DNA of 64,000 bases from UPXZ01 sp964634605 (GTDB lineage: Bacteria > Bacteroidota > Bacteroidia > Bacteroidales > Paludibacteraceae). The first letter of the stretch is position 1, and every line of letters starts with the position of its first letter. The position numbers and the translations under genes were made by a program. The DNA lies in assembly GCA_964634605.1 (NCBI GenBank), contig CAZWLJ010000003.1, forward strand, positions 62,001 to 126,000, written 5' to 3'. This document shows, in pieces, positions 25,906 to 34,414 of this stretch. The notes under the pieces were generated by a model. It had not been told where the DNA came from. It was given only the letters and a program-made list of their open reading frames with translations, and searched no databases.

Positions 25906-25923
25906 AAGTTATTTCCTGCAATA

Positions 25924-25959
25924 AAAAAACGCTGCAAGTGTTGACTTACAGCGTTTTTT
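25924..25959 (-). terminator. gpmI terminator
   Basis: CGCTG/CAGCG outer stem and AAGT/ACTT inner stem around GTTG, flanked by A6 and T6 runs. It works on the minus strand for gpmI, upstream of the metH promoter. Confidence 0.85.
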
Positions 25960-25975
25960 GACTTATAATATTTTG

Positions 25976-27502
25976 TTAAATAGTCAGCAATCCTTTTCCT
26001 GTCATTTCTTTTGGTTTTTCGATGCCCAAAATCTGACAAATGGAAGGTGCCACATCAGCCAGAATACCGTTTTCTACTTTTGCATCTTTGTTTTCAGTAA
26101 CATAAACAAAAGGAACCGGATTGAGTGAGTGAGCTGTATTGGGTGAACCATCTTCATTCTCAGCATTATCAGCATTTCCGTGATCAGCAATGATAATCAC
26201 CTCATAATCATTGGCTTTGGCTGCTTCAACAACCTTACTTACGCAAACATCAATGGTTTCCACAGCTTTCACAATGGCTTCGCGAACTCCGGTATGACCA
26301 ACCATATCTCCATTGGCAAAGTTGAGTGCAATAAAATCAAATTTTTGCGTATTCAGCGCACCTACAAGTTTATCTGCTACTTCGGGAGCGCTCATTTCGG
26401 GTTGCAAATCATAGGTTGCCACTTTGGGTGAAGGGACAAGAATACGTTCTTCGCCGGGAAATTCAGCTTCGCGACCACCGGAGAAGAAGAAAGTTACATG
26501 AGCAAATTTCTCGGTTTCAGCAATTCGTAATTGCTTCAATCCCAAACCAGACACATATTCACCCAGTGTATTTTCCACATTATCCTTATCAAATAGCACG
26601 TGCAGTCCCTTGAAACTGCTGTCGTAAGGGGTCATGCAATAATATTCGAGCGGAATGGTGTGCATATCGTATTCGTGCATATCTTCCTGAGTTAGCACAA
26701 TAGTCAGTTCCTTGGCGCGGTCGTTGCGGTAGTTGAAGAAAATGACCACATCACCGGCTTCAATTTTGGCTACTGGGTTTCCATTGCTGTCAACGCCAAC
26801 AATTGGTTTGATGAATTCATCGGTAACTCCGTCATCGTAAGAATTCTGCATAGCTGCAACCATATCAGTAGCCGGTGTACCCGCACCTTTTACCAGCAGG
26901 TCGTAAGCCAGTTTCACGCGTTCCCAGCGTTTGTCACGATCCATGGCATAATAACGACCAATGATGGAAGCTATTTTTCCGGTAGATTTCTCAGTATGCT
27001 GTTGCAATTGTTCGATAAATCCTTTACCACTTTTTGGGTCGGTATCGCGGCCATCCATAAAGCAATGCACGTAAGCATCCGAAACGCCGTATTCTTTGGC
27101 GATATCAATCAGTTTGAGCAGGTGGTCGAGCGAACTGTGCACTCCGCCATCGGAAACCAAACCAAGGAAATGAATTTTCTTTTTATTGTCGCGTGCATAA
27201 GAATACGCGTTTACAATTTCAGGGTTTTGCATGATGCTGTTGTCACGGCATGCGCGGTTAATTTTCACAAGATCCTGATAAACAACACGTCCGGCACCAA
27301 TATTCAGGTGACCCACTTCAGAGTTTCCCATTTGACCGTCGGGCAAACCAACATTTTCGCCGGATGCCAGCAAGTAGCTGTTCGGATATGTAGCTAATAA
27401 ACTATCCCAATAGGGCGTAGGAGTATTGTAAATGATGTCTGCTTTGGAATGATTACCAATTCCCCAGCCATCCAAAATCATTAATAAAGCTTTTTTTCTC
27501 AT
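25976..27502 (-). CDS. gpmI: 2,3-bisphosphoglycerate-independent phosphoglycerate mutase
   Basis: 508 residues, the normal iPGM length. Alkaline-phosphatase superfamily metal-binding motifs: LLMILDGWGIG near the start, MGNSEVGHLNIGAGR with the catalytic serine, HCFMDGRDTDPKSG, NYRNDRAKELT, LNFANGDMVGHTG and IIADHGNADNAENEDG with AHSLNPVPFVY. It interconverts 3- and 2-phosphoglycerate in glycolysis. Confidence 0.96.
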   Translation of the reverse strand: MRKKALLMILDGWGIGNHSKADIIYNTPTPYWDSLLATYPNSYLLASGENVGLPDGQMGNSEVGHLNIGAGRVVYQDLVKINRACRDNSIMQNPEIVNAYSYARDNKKKIHFLGLVSDGGVHSSLDHLLKLIDIAKEYGVSDAYVHCFMDGRDTDPKSGKGFIEQLQQHTEKSTGKIASIIGRYYAMDRDKRWERVKLAYDLLVKGAGTPATDMVAAMQNSYDDGVTDEFIKPIVGVDSNGNPVAKIEAGDVVIFFNYRNDRAKELTIVLTQEDMHEYDMHTIPLEYYCMTPYDSSFKGLHVLFDKDNVENTLGEYVSGLGLKQLRIAETEKFAHVTFFFSGGREAEFPGEERILVPSPKVATYDLQPEMSAPEVADKLVGALNTQKFDFIALNFANGDMVGHTGVREAIVKAVETIDVCVSKVVEAAKANDYEVIIIADHGNADNAENEDGSPNTAHSLNPVPFVYVTENKDAKVENGILADVAPSICQILGIEKPKEMTGKGLLTI

Positions 27503-27541
27503 ATTTTATTCTTATTGTTTGTATTCAAATTTTACGGAGCG

Positions 27542-27549
27542 CAAAATTA
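27542..27549 (-). promoter_or_regulatory. -7 box of gpmI
   Basis: Minus-strand TAATTTTG (TAnnTTTG), 40 bases before the gpmI start. Confidence 0.55.
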
Positions 27550-27627
27550 CTCATTTTTTTGCTTCTCCGAAGTCGGTTTCATTTAATATTTAATTCCGGC
27601 AGTTTTTCCGGAGTTTGAAATTTATTA

Positions 27628-27635
27628 TATCTTTG
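27628..27635 (+). promoter_or_regulatory. -7 box of the LysO-like gene
   Basis: TATCTTTG (TAnnTTTG), 23 bases before the start. Confidence 0.55.
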
Positions 27636-27657
27636 CATGCAATAAAAAAGCACATGA

Positions 27658-27939
27658 ATGTTCATCGTACTAAGTTTTATGCTCGCTGGTATTTTAACCG
27701 GCTACCTGCTTCGAAACAAAAAAATCAAATTTTTCCAACAGTTAATTATAACGCTTATCTGGCTGTTATTGTTTTTGCTGGGACTTGAAATAGGTTCAAA
27801 TAAAGATGTGTTTTCCCAATTTGGTAAGTTAGGTTTTGAGGCTTCTTTGATTGCCACAGGTGGTACTCTGGGAAGTGTACTGGCTGCAAATTTATTATGG
27901 AAAGCTATTCAGAAGAAAAACGAAAACAGGAAATCATGA
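27658..27939 (+). CDS. LysO-type (DUF340) transporter, N-terminal half only
   Basis: 93 residues with three hydrophobic helices. The motif LAGILTGYLLRNKKIKFFQQ and the following LIWLLLFLLGLEIGSNKDVF match the start of the LysO (YbjE, DUF340) lysine exporter. The final helix has GTLGSVLAANLLWK. E. coli LysO is about 300 residues in one chain; Bacteroidetes often split it into a small and a large gene. The large half does not follow: the next gene is convergent trmN6, overlapping the stop by 6 bases. Either the partner is elsewhere or this is a remnant. Confidence 0.75.
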   Translation: MFIVLSFMLAGILTGYLLRNKKIKFFQQLIITLIWLLLFLLGLEIGSNKDVFSQFGKLGFEASLIATGGTLGSVLAANLLWKAIQKKNENRKS

Positions 27940-28674
27940 TTTTCCGGACTCAGTCTTTTTTACCGGTTTATCCAGATAGAAAGTTTTCACAAGTTCTGTA
28001 TATTCAGGTGTATAGTTATTTCTTTCTTTTTCGATTACAATCTTTTCAAATTTGCATTCAGTCTTTTGTTTAACGAACTCCAGCAATAACCTCCTGACCG
28101 GTTTCTCATAGTTTGGAAATACTTCAACTCTCTTTCGGCAATAGAGTTTACCGTTTTCAGCCATACGGCAGAAAATATTTCCTTCATTAACAGGTAAAAT
28201 CAGACAGAATCTCCCGTTTTCGGCTAAAATTTTTCCTGCATTCGTAATCAGATCGGTGTATGAAAGCGTATCGGTATGACGGGCCATGGTCCTCGATTCA
28301 GAAGGTGACTTAAGCGAATTGTTGAAATAAGGCGGATTACAGACAATCAGATCAAACAGGACATCGGAATTGGCAGCGAATTGCTGCAATGAAGCATGAA
28401 CGGTTTTTATCCGTTCACTCCACGGTGAATTCCCTGTGTTTTCCTTTGTTTGTTCTATACTTTGCCCGTCGATATCTATGGCAGTAATTCCGGCTTCGGA
28501 TCGCTGAGCTATCATCAAGGCAATCAGACCAGAACCACAACCAATGTCCAGTACAGATTTCACATCCGACACATCAGCCCAAGCGCCAAGAGTCACACCA
28601 TCGGCACCCACTTTCATGGCACATTTGTCATGAAATACTGTAAACTGCCTGAACTTGAAGTAAGGATTAGACAT
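27934..28674 (-). CDS. trmN6: tRNA1(Val) (adenine(37)-N6)-methyltransferase
   Basis: 246 residues. SAM-binding motif VLDIGCGSGLIALMIAQR (about 41-58) and the N6-adenine catalytic motif LIVCNPPYFNNS, followed by RHTDTLSYTDLI, typical of YfiC/TrmN6. It follows the Arg/Ser-rich gene by 10 bases on the same strand, which suggests one transcript. Its stop overlaps the LysO-like gene on the other strand. Confidence 0.9.
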   Translation of the reverse strand: MSNPYFKFRQFTVFHDKCAMKVGADGVTLGAWADVSDVKSVLDIGCGSGLIALMIAQRSEAGITAIDIDGQSIEQTKENTGNSPWSERIKTVHASLQQFAANSDVLFDLIVCNPPYFNNSLKSPSESRTMARHTDTLSYTDLITNAGKILAENGRFCLILPVNEGNIFCRMAENGKLYCRKRVEVFPNYEKPVRRLLLEFVKQKTECKFEKIVIEKERNNYTPEYTELVKTFYLDKPVKKTESGKS

Positions 28675-28684
28675 CTGTGATCAT

Positions 28685-29368
28685 TTATCTTCTGCTTCGC
28701 GAATCTCTGACCGGTTGCTGAGATGAACTGCTGCCCGAAGATGAGGTTGAGCGTTGTTCTGAGCTTCTCAGTGTTGAAGAGCGGTCACCTTGTCCGGAGG
28801 GATAATCTCTGACTGTACGCCCTGTATTGATGTTGTTATTGTTTCCCCGTACTGCACGGTCTTCGTTATCGTTTGCAGAACGCATCCGGGTCGGTGAATC
28901 CGGATTTGACTGCCTTAACGATGAACTGCTCCTTACCGGACGGTCCTGTAATTGATTTCCGGGATTTTTTTCGTCGTTCTGAGGTATTACCCGTGTTCTG
29001 GCGTCGGTACGGGTGAATTGTCTTTTACCGTTTATTTCTACCGACTGAATTTCCGATCGTTTTGTACGTAATTCAAAATTTTGCCTTTCATTCAGTACTT
29101 TACCTATTTCCTCGTTTTTCAATCTGATGCGGTTTACTGCATCCGAACGCTTGTTCGACTGTTTACGTTCCCGGGCATATTTAAGATTGATTTCATAAAC
29201 TTCTTTTGCCTGATCCGGTGTAAGGCTGAGTTCTTTCTGCAACTTTTCAGTTTGCTTAACAGCCTCCTGCTCAGGAGTCCTGTCAACTACCGAAGCGCTT
29301 TGAGCAACTAAAAACAGGGGTAAGTTAATTGCATAAAAGAATAATATAATTTTCAATACACTTCTCAT
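28685..29368 (-). CDS. secreted protein with helical N-terminal domain and Arg/Ser/Asn-rich tail
   Basis: 227 residues. Signal peptide VLKIILFFYAINLPLFLVAQ, then a helical domain (about 25-95) resembling Spy/CpxP- or DUF4890-like proteins in ELSLTPDQAKEVYEINLKYA and the following basic heptads. From about residue 110 the chain is low complexity: arginine, serine, asparagine and glutamine, with TRMRSANDNEDRAVRGNNNN and a serine run near the end. It is probably periplasmic and the tail disordered. Function unknown. It is first in a unit with trmN6. Confidence 0.6.
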   Translation of the reverse strand: MRSVLKIILFFYAINLPLFLVAQSASVVDRTPEQEAVKQTEKLQKELSLTPDQAKEVYEINLKYARERKQSNKRSDAVNRIRLKNEEIGKVLNERQNFELRTKRSEIQSVEINGKRQFTRTDARTRVIPQNDEKNPGNQLQDRPVRSSSSLRQSNPDSPTRMRSANDNEDRAVRGNNNNINTGRTVRDYPSGQGDRSSTLRSSEQRSTSSSGSSSSQQPVRDSRSRR

Positions 29369-29533
29369 TATTCAGTATCAGAATGAAGGATTATCAGATC
29401 AAATACTTTGAAAAAAACTACAATGTTTATGCCAGTTTGAGCTACAAGGTGTTGGAAAAGGGATTTTTTAACTTATAGAGAGATATTCTGTAAAATGACA
29501 ACAAATCCGGAATTTAATATTTCCGATAAAATA

Positions 29534-30301
29534 TTATTTCTGAAAATCCCTCAGTTTGATTTTTGTCAGAACATTCTTAGTATCCAGTGAAAAATCGCTG
29601 CCCATTATCCAGCCGTAATAACCTATGTCATTTTTCAGCACATCAGTTACTTTCTGTCCTTTATATTTACCAAAATTGATAATCTCTTCCCGTTTATCGT
29701 TGTAAATAATTCTTCCGGCAAAATCGGCATTGTTGTTTTGAGCTGTAAAATTTGACAAAAACTCTATATCATTTTTCAACCCGGGATATCTGTCGAGTTG
29801 TGCCATGAGTACTTCGTAGGTAGCTTTTGTGTCGGCTTCGGCACTGTGAGCGTTGTTCAATTCCTTTTCGCAGTAAAATTTATATGCAGCTGAAAGTGTT
29901 CGCTGTTCCATTTTATGAAATACTACCTGTACATCAACAAATTTTCGTTTTTTCAGGTCGATTTCCACATCAGCTCTGAGAAATTCTTCGGCCAGAAGCG
30001 GTATGTCGAAACGGTTGGAATTATACCCGGCGAGATCACACCCTTCTATATCACGGGCAATTTCGCGGGCTACTTCCTTAAAACGCGGACAAGAAGCCAC
30101 ATCTTCATCAGTAATACCATGAATAGCCGACACTTGCTCCGGTATATGCATTTCAGGGTTTATTCGTAATGTTTTTGAATCTTCTCTTCCGTTGGGGGAA
30201 ACCTTAAGGAATGAAATTTCCACAATTCGGTCAGTAACGATATTGGTACCGGTTGTTTCGAGGTCGAAAAACACGATGGGATTTTTTAAGTTCAGTTTCA
30301 T
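29534..30301 (-). CDS. DnaQ-like 3'-5' exonuclease
   Basis: 255 residues. DEDDh exonuclease fold: FFDLETTGTNIVTDRIVEIS (DxE), SAIHGITDEDVASCPRF, GYNSNRFDIPLLAEEFLR, and HSAEADTKATYEVL (final His-Asp). A C-terminal extension (about 200-255) contains INFGKYKGQKVTDVL and YYGWIMGSDF, a small domain found on some bacterial epsilon-like proteins. It may serve proofreading or RNA/DNA trimming. It lies after dnaN but behind a terminator. Confidence 0.9.
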   Translation of the reverse strand: MKLNLKNPIVFFDLETTGTNIVTDRIVEISFLKVSPNGREDSKTLRINPEMHIPEQVSAIHGITDEDVASCPRFKEVAREIARDIEGCDLAGYNSNRFDIPLLAEEFLRADVEIDLKKRKFVDVQVVFHKMEQRTLSAAYKFYCEKELNNAHSAEADTKATYEVLMAQLDRYPGLKNDIEFLSNFTAQNNNADFAGRIIYNDKREEIINFGKYKGQKVTDVLKNDIGYYGWIMGSDFSLDTKNVLTKIKLRDFQK

Positions 30302-30401
30302 CAGCTAATATTTTTTTTATTATGTCACATTTTTTCCGGATTACCGGGAAATCCTCCCCGGGGAAATCAGCCACTGTCTGATATTTGCGGCCGGATTTTT
30401 T

Positions 30402-30441
30402 GAAAATAAAAGCAGAAAAGTAAATCCTGATACTTTTCTGC
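30402..30441 (-). terminator. dnaN terminator
   Basis: Perfect 11-bp stem GCAGAAAAGTA (30412-30422) with TACTTTTCTGC (30431-30441). On the minus strand it is followed by TTTTATTTTC. Confidence 0.8.
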
Positions 30442-30474
30442 CTGAATTTATTCCAAAAATTTAAAAGGTGGTCG

Positions 30475-31608
30475 TTAATCGTTGAGCAACATAGGCATCA
30501 ACAGCATCAGAATATCCTCCTTGTTATCTTCCTGAAGAGGAAGCAGAATGCCTGCACGCGATGGGTCAGCCAGTTCGAGCACTACCTCATTGGAATCAAC
30601 ATTACCCAGCATTTCAATCAAAAAAGTGGACTTGAAGCCAATCTTAATGGATTCTCCTTCATACTGGCAGGGTATGAATTCTTCGGCAGAAACAGAAAAA
30701 TCGATATCCTGTGCTGATACATGTACCTGATTTTGCATAAAATCGAGTTTTATCAGGTTGCTTGCCTGGTTGGAGAAAACAGAAACGCGTTTCAGCGTAT
30801 TGAGCAGTGTCTGACGATCAACAATAATTTTGAAAGGATTGTTTTTTGGGATTACACCGTTATAATTCGGATAGCGGCCTTCGACCTGACGGCAAACCAT
30901 CGTATAATTGCTTAGTTCGAAATAGGCATTTTTTTCATCAAATTTGATTTCCACCTTTCCGGATTCTTTTGGCAGAATACTGCGGAGCATTGTGGCCGGT
31001 TTCTTCGGCAGAATAAAATTCATTGTTTCACCTTCACCCGCCGAAACCGATTCGTAACTGGTTTTGAAACGTACCAGTTTGTGGGCATCTGTTGCCACGA
31101 GAGTGAGATCTGATGCGATATCAAAATAAATCCCGTTCATTACAGGACGAAGCTCGTCATCTGCCATGCAGAAGAATGTTTTTGAAATACCGCTCAATAA
31201 ACTCTGAACTGATACCTGCAGATTCTGCACATTATCACCCAGCTGAGGAAGCTGCGGATACATATCTCCGCTTTGACCGATGAAATTGTATGTTCCGTTT
31301 GCTGAGGTGATTACCATTGCCAGTGTCGAATCGTCAATATGGAAGGTGAGCGGAATTTCCGAGAATTCACGCAATGTATCCAGAATCAGTTTATTGGCAA
31401 CTGCCACAGTTCCACTGCCTTCTACATCCTGAACTTCCATCGAGGTAATCATTGTGGTTTCAATATCAGACGCAGTCATCGTCAGCGTATTGTCCTGCAG
31501 GCTCAGGAGGAAATTATCCAGTATCTGGAGCGAGTTTTTACTGTTTATAACGCGGCTGATAGCTTGCAGGTGACTAAGTAATTCGGTACTTGATACAGTG
31601 AATTTCAT
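30475..31608 (-). CDS. dnaN: DNA polymerase III sliding clamp, beta subunit
   Basis: 377 residues, three-domain clamp. It begins MKFTVSSTELLSHLQAISRV and has LLSLQDNTLTMTASDIETT, GTVAVANKLILDTLREF, VATDAHKLVRFK, ILPKKPATMLRSIL, YPNYNGVIPKN and a hydrophobic C-terminus LMLLMPMLLND. It tethers replicative polymerase to DNA. It is not next to dnaA here. Confidence 0.96.
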   Translation of the reverse strand: MKFTVSSTELLSHLQAISRVINSKNSLQILDNFLLSLQDNTLTMTASDIETTMITSMEVQDVEGSGTVAVANKLILDTLREFSEIPLTFHIDDSTLAMVITSANGTYNFIGQSGDMYPQLPQLGDNVQNLQVSVQSLLSGISKTFFCMADDELRPVMNGIYFDIASDLTLVATDAHKLVRFKTSYESVSAGEGETMNFILPKKPATMLRSILPKESGKVEIKFDEKNAYFELSNYTMVCRQVEGRYPNYNGVIPKNNPFKIIVDRQTLLNTLKRVSVFSNQASNLIKLDFMQNQVHVSAQDIDFSVSAEEFIPCQYEGESIKIGFKSTFLIEMLGNVDSNEVVLELADPSRAGILLPLQEDNKEDILMLLMPMLLND

Positions 31609-31627
31609 CTGTTTGTTTTTTTAATTT

Positions 31628-31702
31628 TTAGATTATTGCCAGACGGAACAAGCCATGAATCATTCCCCCGTGATTGAGGATTTGCTCATATGGCTGTTTC
31701 AT
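31628..31702 (-). CDS. possible 24-codon upstream ORF in the dnaN leader
   Basis: Downstream of the dnaN -7 box, an ATG opens a 24-codon frame (MKQPYEQILNHGG then MIHGLFRLAII) that stops 20 bases before dnaN. It is short and unproven, and no family is recognised. The remainder of 31609-31917 holds the dnaN and hpt promoter elements and AT-rich sequence only. Confidence 0.25.
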   Translation of the reverse strand: MKQPYEQILNHGGMIHGLFRLAII

Positions 31703-31746
31703 ATATCTTATTAAAATACGTTTGTTTGATGATGTAAATAATTTAG

Positions 31747-31754
31747 CAAATATA
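31747..31754 (-). promoter_or_regulatory. -7 box of dnaN
   Basis: Minus-strand TATATTTG (TAnnTTTG), giving a leader of about 130 bases before dnaN. Confidence 0.55.
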
Positions 31755-31878
31755 CAGATTATTTTTAAAAAAAAGAAACGGCAAAGCTGAATTTTATTCT
31801 TTTTGGTCATTCGCCAATGTTTTTTTCTTTTTAGCGGATTATTCTCAGGGAAATGATGGCTGTTTTGGTTTTTTTTCT

Positions 31879-31886
31879 TACTTTTG
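31879..31886 (+). promoter_or_regulatory. -7 box of hpt
   Basis: TACTTTTG (TAnnTTTG), 32 bases before the hpt ATG. Confidence 0.55.
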
Positions 31887-31917
31887 ATGTTTAAATACTT
31901 TCAAACACTATATTGAT

Positions 31918-32454
31918 ATGAATATCATTACAATCAAAGACAAACAATTCAGTCTGTCAATAGATTCTGAAATTATTCAGAATGCAGTAGCAAAAGTAGG
32001 TGAACAAATCAACCGGGATATGGCAGACAAAAATCCAATGTTTATCTGCGTACTGAACGGAGCTTTCATGTTTGCCGGAGATTTGATGAAAGTTGTCAAC
32101 ATTCCCTGCGAAATAACATTTATCAAACTCTCATCGTACGACGGACTCTATACCACCGGAACGGTTAAGGAAGTCCTCGGGCTGAGCGAAAGTGTGGTTG
32201 ACAGGAATGTTGTGGTCGTTGAGGACATCGTAGATACCGGAATTACAATGGAAAAAATCATTACATCATTAGAGGCGAAAGGTGCAAAAGAGATTAAAAT
32301 AGCGACTTTCCTTCAAAAACCGGCTGCACTTCAGCGCGATATAAAAGTTGACTATGTAGCTATGAAAATCCCCAACGAATTTATTGTAGGCTATGGTCTT
32401 GATTACGATGGATACGGTCGCAACCTGAAAGACATCTATACTGTTGTTGATTAG
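31918..32454 (+). CDS. hpt: hypoxanthine phosphoribosyltransferase
   Basis: 178 residues, type I phosphoribosyltransferase. The PRPP-binding loop is VVVVEDIVDTGITM (about 99-112); FICVLNGAFMFAGDLM and KLSSYDGLYTTGTV carry the hood and flexible loop, and the C-terminal NEFIVGYGLDYDGYGRNL is standard. It salvages hypoxanthine and guanine. The order hpt, adk, obg, pgeF appears here as one block. Confidence 0.95.
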   Translation: MNIITIKDKQFSLSIDSEIIQNAVAKVGEQINRDMADKNPMFICVLNGAFMFAGDLMKVVNIPCEITFIKLSSYDGLYTTGTVKEVLGLSESVVDRNVVVVEDIVDTGITMEKIITSLEAKGAKEIKIATFLQKPAALQRDIKVDYVAMKIPNEFIVGYGLDYDGYGRNLKDIYTVVD

Positions 32455-32604
32455 TTCATTAACCTTCAGGCTAATTCATCAAATCAAAATCATTTTTCTT
32501 AATAGAAAAGTCATACAATCAGTAAGATATCTGTTTTGCGGATTTATAATTCTGAAATGACAAGGGTAATTCATATTATCAACCTATAATACAAACTATT
32601 CAAA

Positions 32605-33183
32605 ATGTTGAATTTAATAATCTGTGGTGCTCCGGGTAGCGGTAAAGGCACACAAAGCGATCTGATAATAAAAAAGTACAAACTTCAGCATTTTTCAACC
32701 GGCGATATTCTCCGCAGAGAAATAGCAGATGAAACAAAACTCGGAAAATACGCACATGAGTTTATATCCAACGGACAGCTGGTACCTGATGGAGTGATAA
32801 TTGATATGATTGCCGGCAAAATTGACAGTCTGGACAAGAGTCAGATAAACGGGGTGATTTTTGATGGTTTTCCACGTACAGTAGCACAGGCAGAAGCACT
32901 CGAAGATTTATTTCAAAAAAGAGGATTGAAAACCGATATGCTGATTGACCTGGTGGTAGATGAGCAGGAACTCATAAACCGGCTGCTGCTCAGGGGTAAA
33001 ACTTCAGGACGAAGCGACGATAATCTCGAAACAATCCGGAAAAGACTGGAAGTTTACTACAACCAGACCAGACCGGTAACCGACTACTACGACAAGCTTT
33101 GTAAATACTCATCGGTACACGGTATGGGAAGTATCGATGAAATTTTTTCAAGAATTGCCGGTGTGATAGATCAAATAAAATAA
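32605..33183 (+). CDS. adk: adenylate kinase
   Basis: 192 residues, a short-LID adenylate kinase. P-loop GAPGSGKGTQSDLI (8-21), HFSTGDILRREI (AMP site), VIFDGFPRTVAQAEAL, and a reduced LID LLLRGKTSGRSDDN without zinc cysteines. It balances AMP, ADP and ATP. The 150 bases from hpt hold no clear promoter. A strong terminator follows, so it is separable from obg. Confidence 0.95.
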   Translation: MLNLIICGAPGSGKGTQSDLIIKKYKLQHFSTGDILRREIADETKLGKYAHEFISNGQLVPDGVIIDMIAGKIDSLDKSQINGVIFDGFPRTVAQAEALEDLFQKRGLKTDMLIDLVVDEQELINRLLLRGKTSGRSDDNLETIRKRLEVYYNQTRPVTDYYDKLCKYSSVHGMGSIDEIFSRIAGVIDQIK

Positions 33184-33192
33184 AACAAACTA

Positions 33193-33228
33193 AAAAATCC
33201 ATTGGTCTGATAAAACCAATGGATTTTT
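33193..33228 (+). terminator. adk terminator
   Basis: Perfect 14-bp stem AAAAATCCATTGGT with ACCAATGGATTTTT around an 8-base loop. Confidence 0.85.
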
Positions 33229-33259
33229 GTAATGAAGAAATACTCAGATAATTTTAAAA

Positions 33260-34414
33260 ATGGCGATAGGTTCAAATTTTGTTGATTATGTCAAAATAAT
33301 CGGACGTTCGGGTAAGGGAGGTGCCGGATCCACTCATTTTCACCGCGAAAAATTTATCCCGAAAGGCGGTCCGGACGGCGGCGACGGCGGACGGGGCGGT
33401 CATGTGATACTCCGTGGAAACAAAAATCTCTGGACTCTTATCCACCTGAAATATGCCCGACACGTATTTGCCGGCGACGGAGGAGATGGAAGCCGGAGCC
33501 GGAGTTTTGGAAAGGATGGCAAAGACCAACTGATAGAAGTGCCCTTAGGAACTGTAGTATACGACGGTGACACGGGAGAATTTCTGTGCGACGTAAAAGA
33601 CGACGGTCAGGAAGTAATACTGCTGAAAGGCGGACGGGGCGGTCAGGGAAACTGGCACTTCCGGACTGCGACAAATCAGGCTCCCCGTTATTCTCAACCC
33701 GGTGAACCCAGGATAGAAAAAACCCTCATTCTTCAACTGAAAATACTTGCTGATGTAGGATTGGTAGGATTTCCGAATGCAGGAAAATCAACGCTCCTGT
33801 CGGTAGTATCAGCTGCAAAACCCGAAATTGCCGACTATCCTTTTACCACACTGGTGCCCAACCTGGGCATTGTTCGTTACCGTGATAATCAGTCGTTTGT
33901 CATGGCAGACATACCCGGTATTATCGAAGGAGCTTCTGAAGGCAAAGGCCTCGGTCTGAGGTTTCTGAGGCATATCGAACGAAACTCTATCCTCCTTTTC
34001 ATGGTTCCGGCAGACAGTAATAACATCAAGTCGGAATATGAAATCCTGCTGAACGAATTGAGAAAATACAATCCGGAGTTAATTGACAAACAGCGGGTTC
34101 TGGCCATTTCGAAATGCGATATGCTGGATGAGGAAATGATAACCCAGATGAAAAGTGATTTACCCGGCGATGTTCAGTGTGTGTTTATATCATCGGTAAG
34201 CGGGATGGGAATTGATTCGCTGAAAGATATTCTGTGGACGGAGTTGAATAAAGACACCAATAAAGTAGTAGAATGGACCCACCGCCCTGTAGTACTTACA
34301 AACGCGGATGAAGATGAAGATTTCGATGAAGATGTAAACGAAGAAGAAGTGGATGATGACGATGATGACGATTTAAGCAAATACAAAGGAATCGGGTGGG
34401 ATGAACAGGAGTGA
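33260..34414 (+). CDS. obg: Obg-family ribosome-assembly GTPase
   Basis: 384 residues. The N-terminal glycine-rich Obg fold (about 1-158) has GRSGKGGAGSTHFHREKF and GGDGSRSRSFG. The GTPase domain has G1 GFPNAGKSTLL, switch I DYPFTTLVPN, G3 ADIPGIIEGASEGKG and G4 SKCD. The C-terminus is very acidic, with a run of aspartates near residue 366, then KYKGIGWDEQE. It acts in 50S assembly and stress signalling. The stop overlaps the pgeF start. Confidence 0.95.
   Translation: MAIGSNFVDYVKIIGRSGKGGAGSTHFHREKFIPKGGPDGGDGGRGGHVILRGNKNLWTLIHLKYARHVFAGDGGDGSRSRSFGKDGKDQLIEVPLGTVVYDGDTGEFLCDVKDDGQEVILLKGGRGGQGNWHFRTATNQAPRYSQPGEPRIEKTLILQLKILADVGLVGFPNAGKSTLLSVVSAAKPEIADYPFTTLVPNLGIVRYRDNQSFVMADIPGIIEGASEGKGLGLRFLRHIERNSILLFMVPADSNNIKSEYEILLNELRKYNPELIDKQRVLAISKCDMLDEEMITQMKSDLPGDVQCVFISSVSGMGIDSLKDILWTELNKDTNKVVEWTHRPVVLTNADEDEDFDEDVNEEEVDDDDDDDLSKYKGIGWDEQE

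Noticed and set aside
25877..25921. 15-codon upstream extension of metH
   Set aside because: It covers the metH -7 box and reaches the upstream gpmI terminator; conserved MetH sequence starts at the later ATG.
30350..30400. GCCACTGT with nearby GGGGAAA resembling a cobalamin riboswitch core
   Set aside because: It is on the plus strand between two minus-strand genes and the other conserved boxes are missing.
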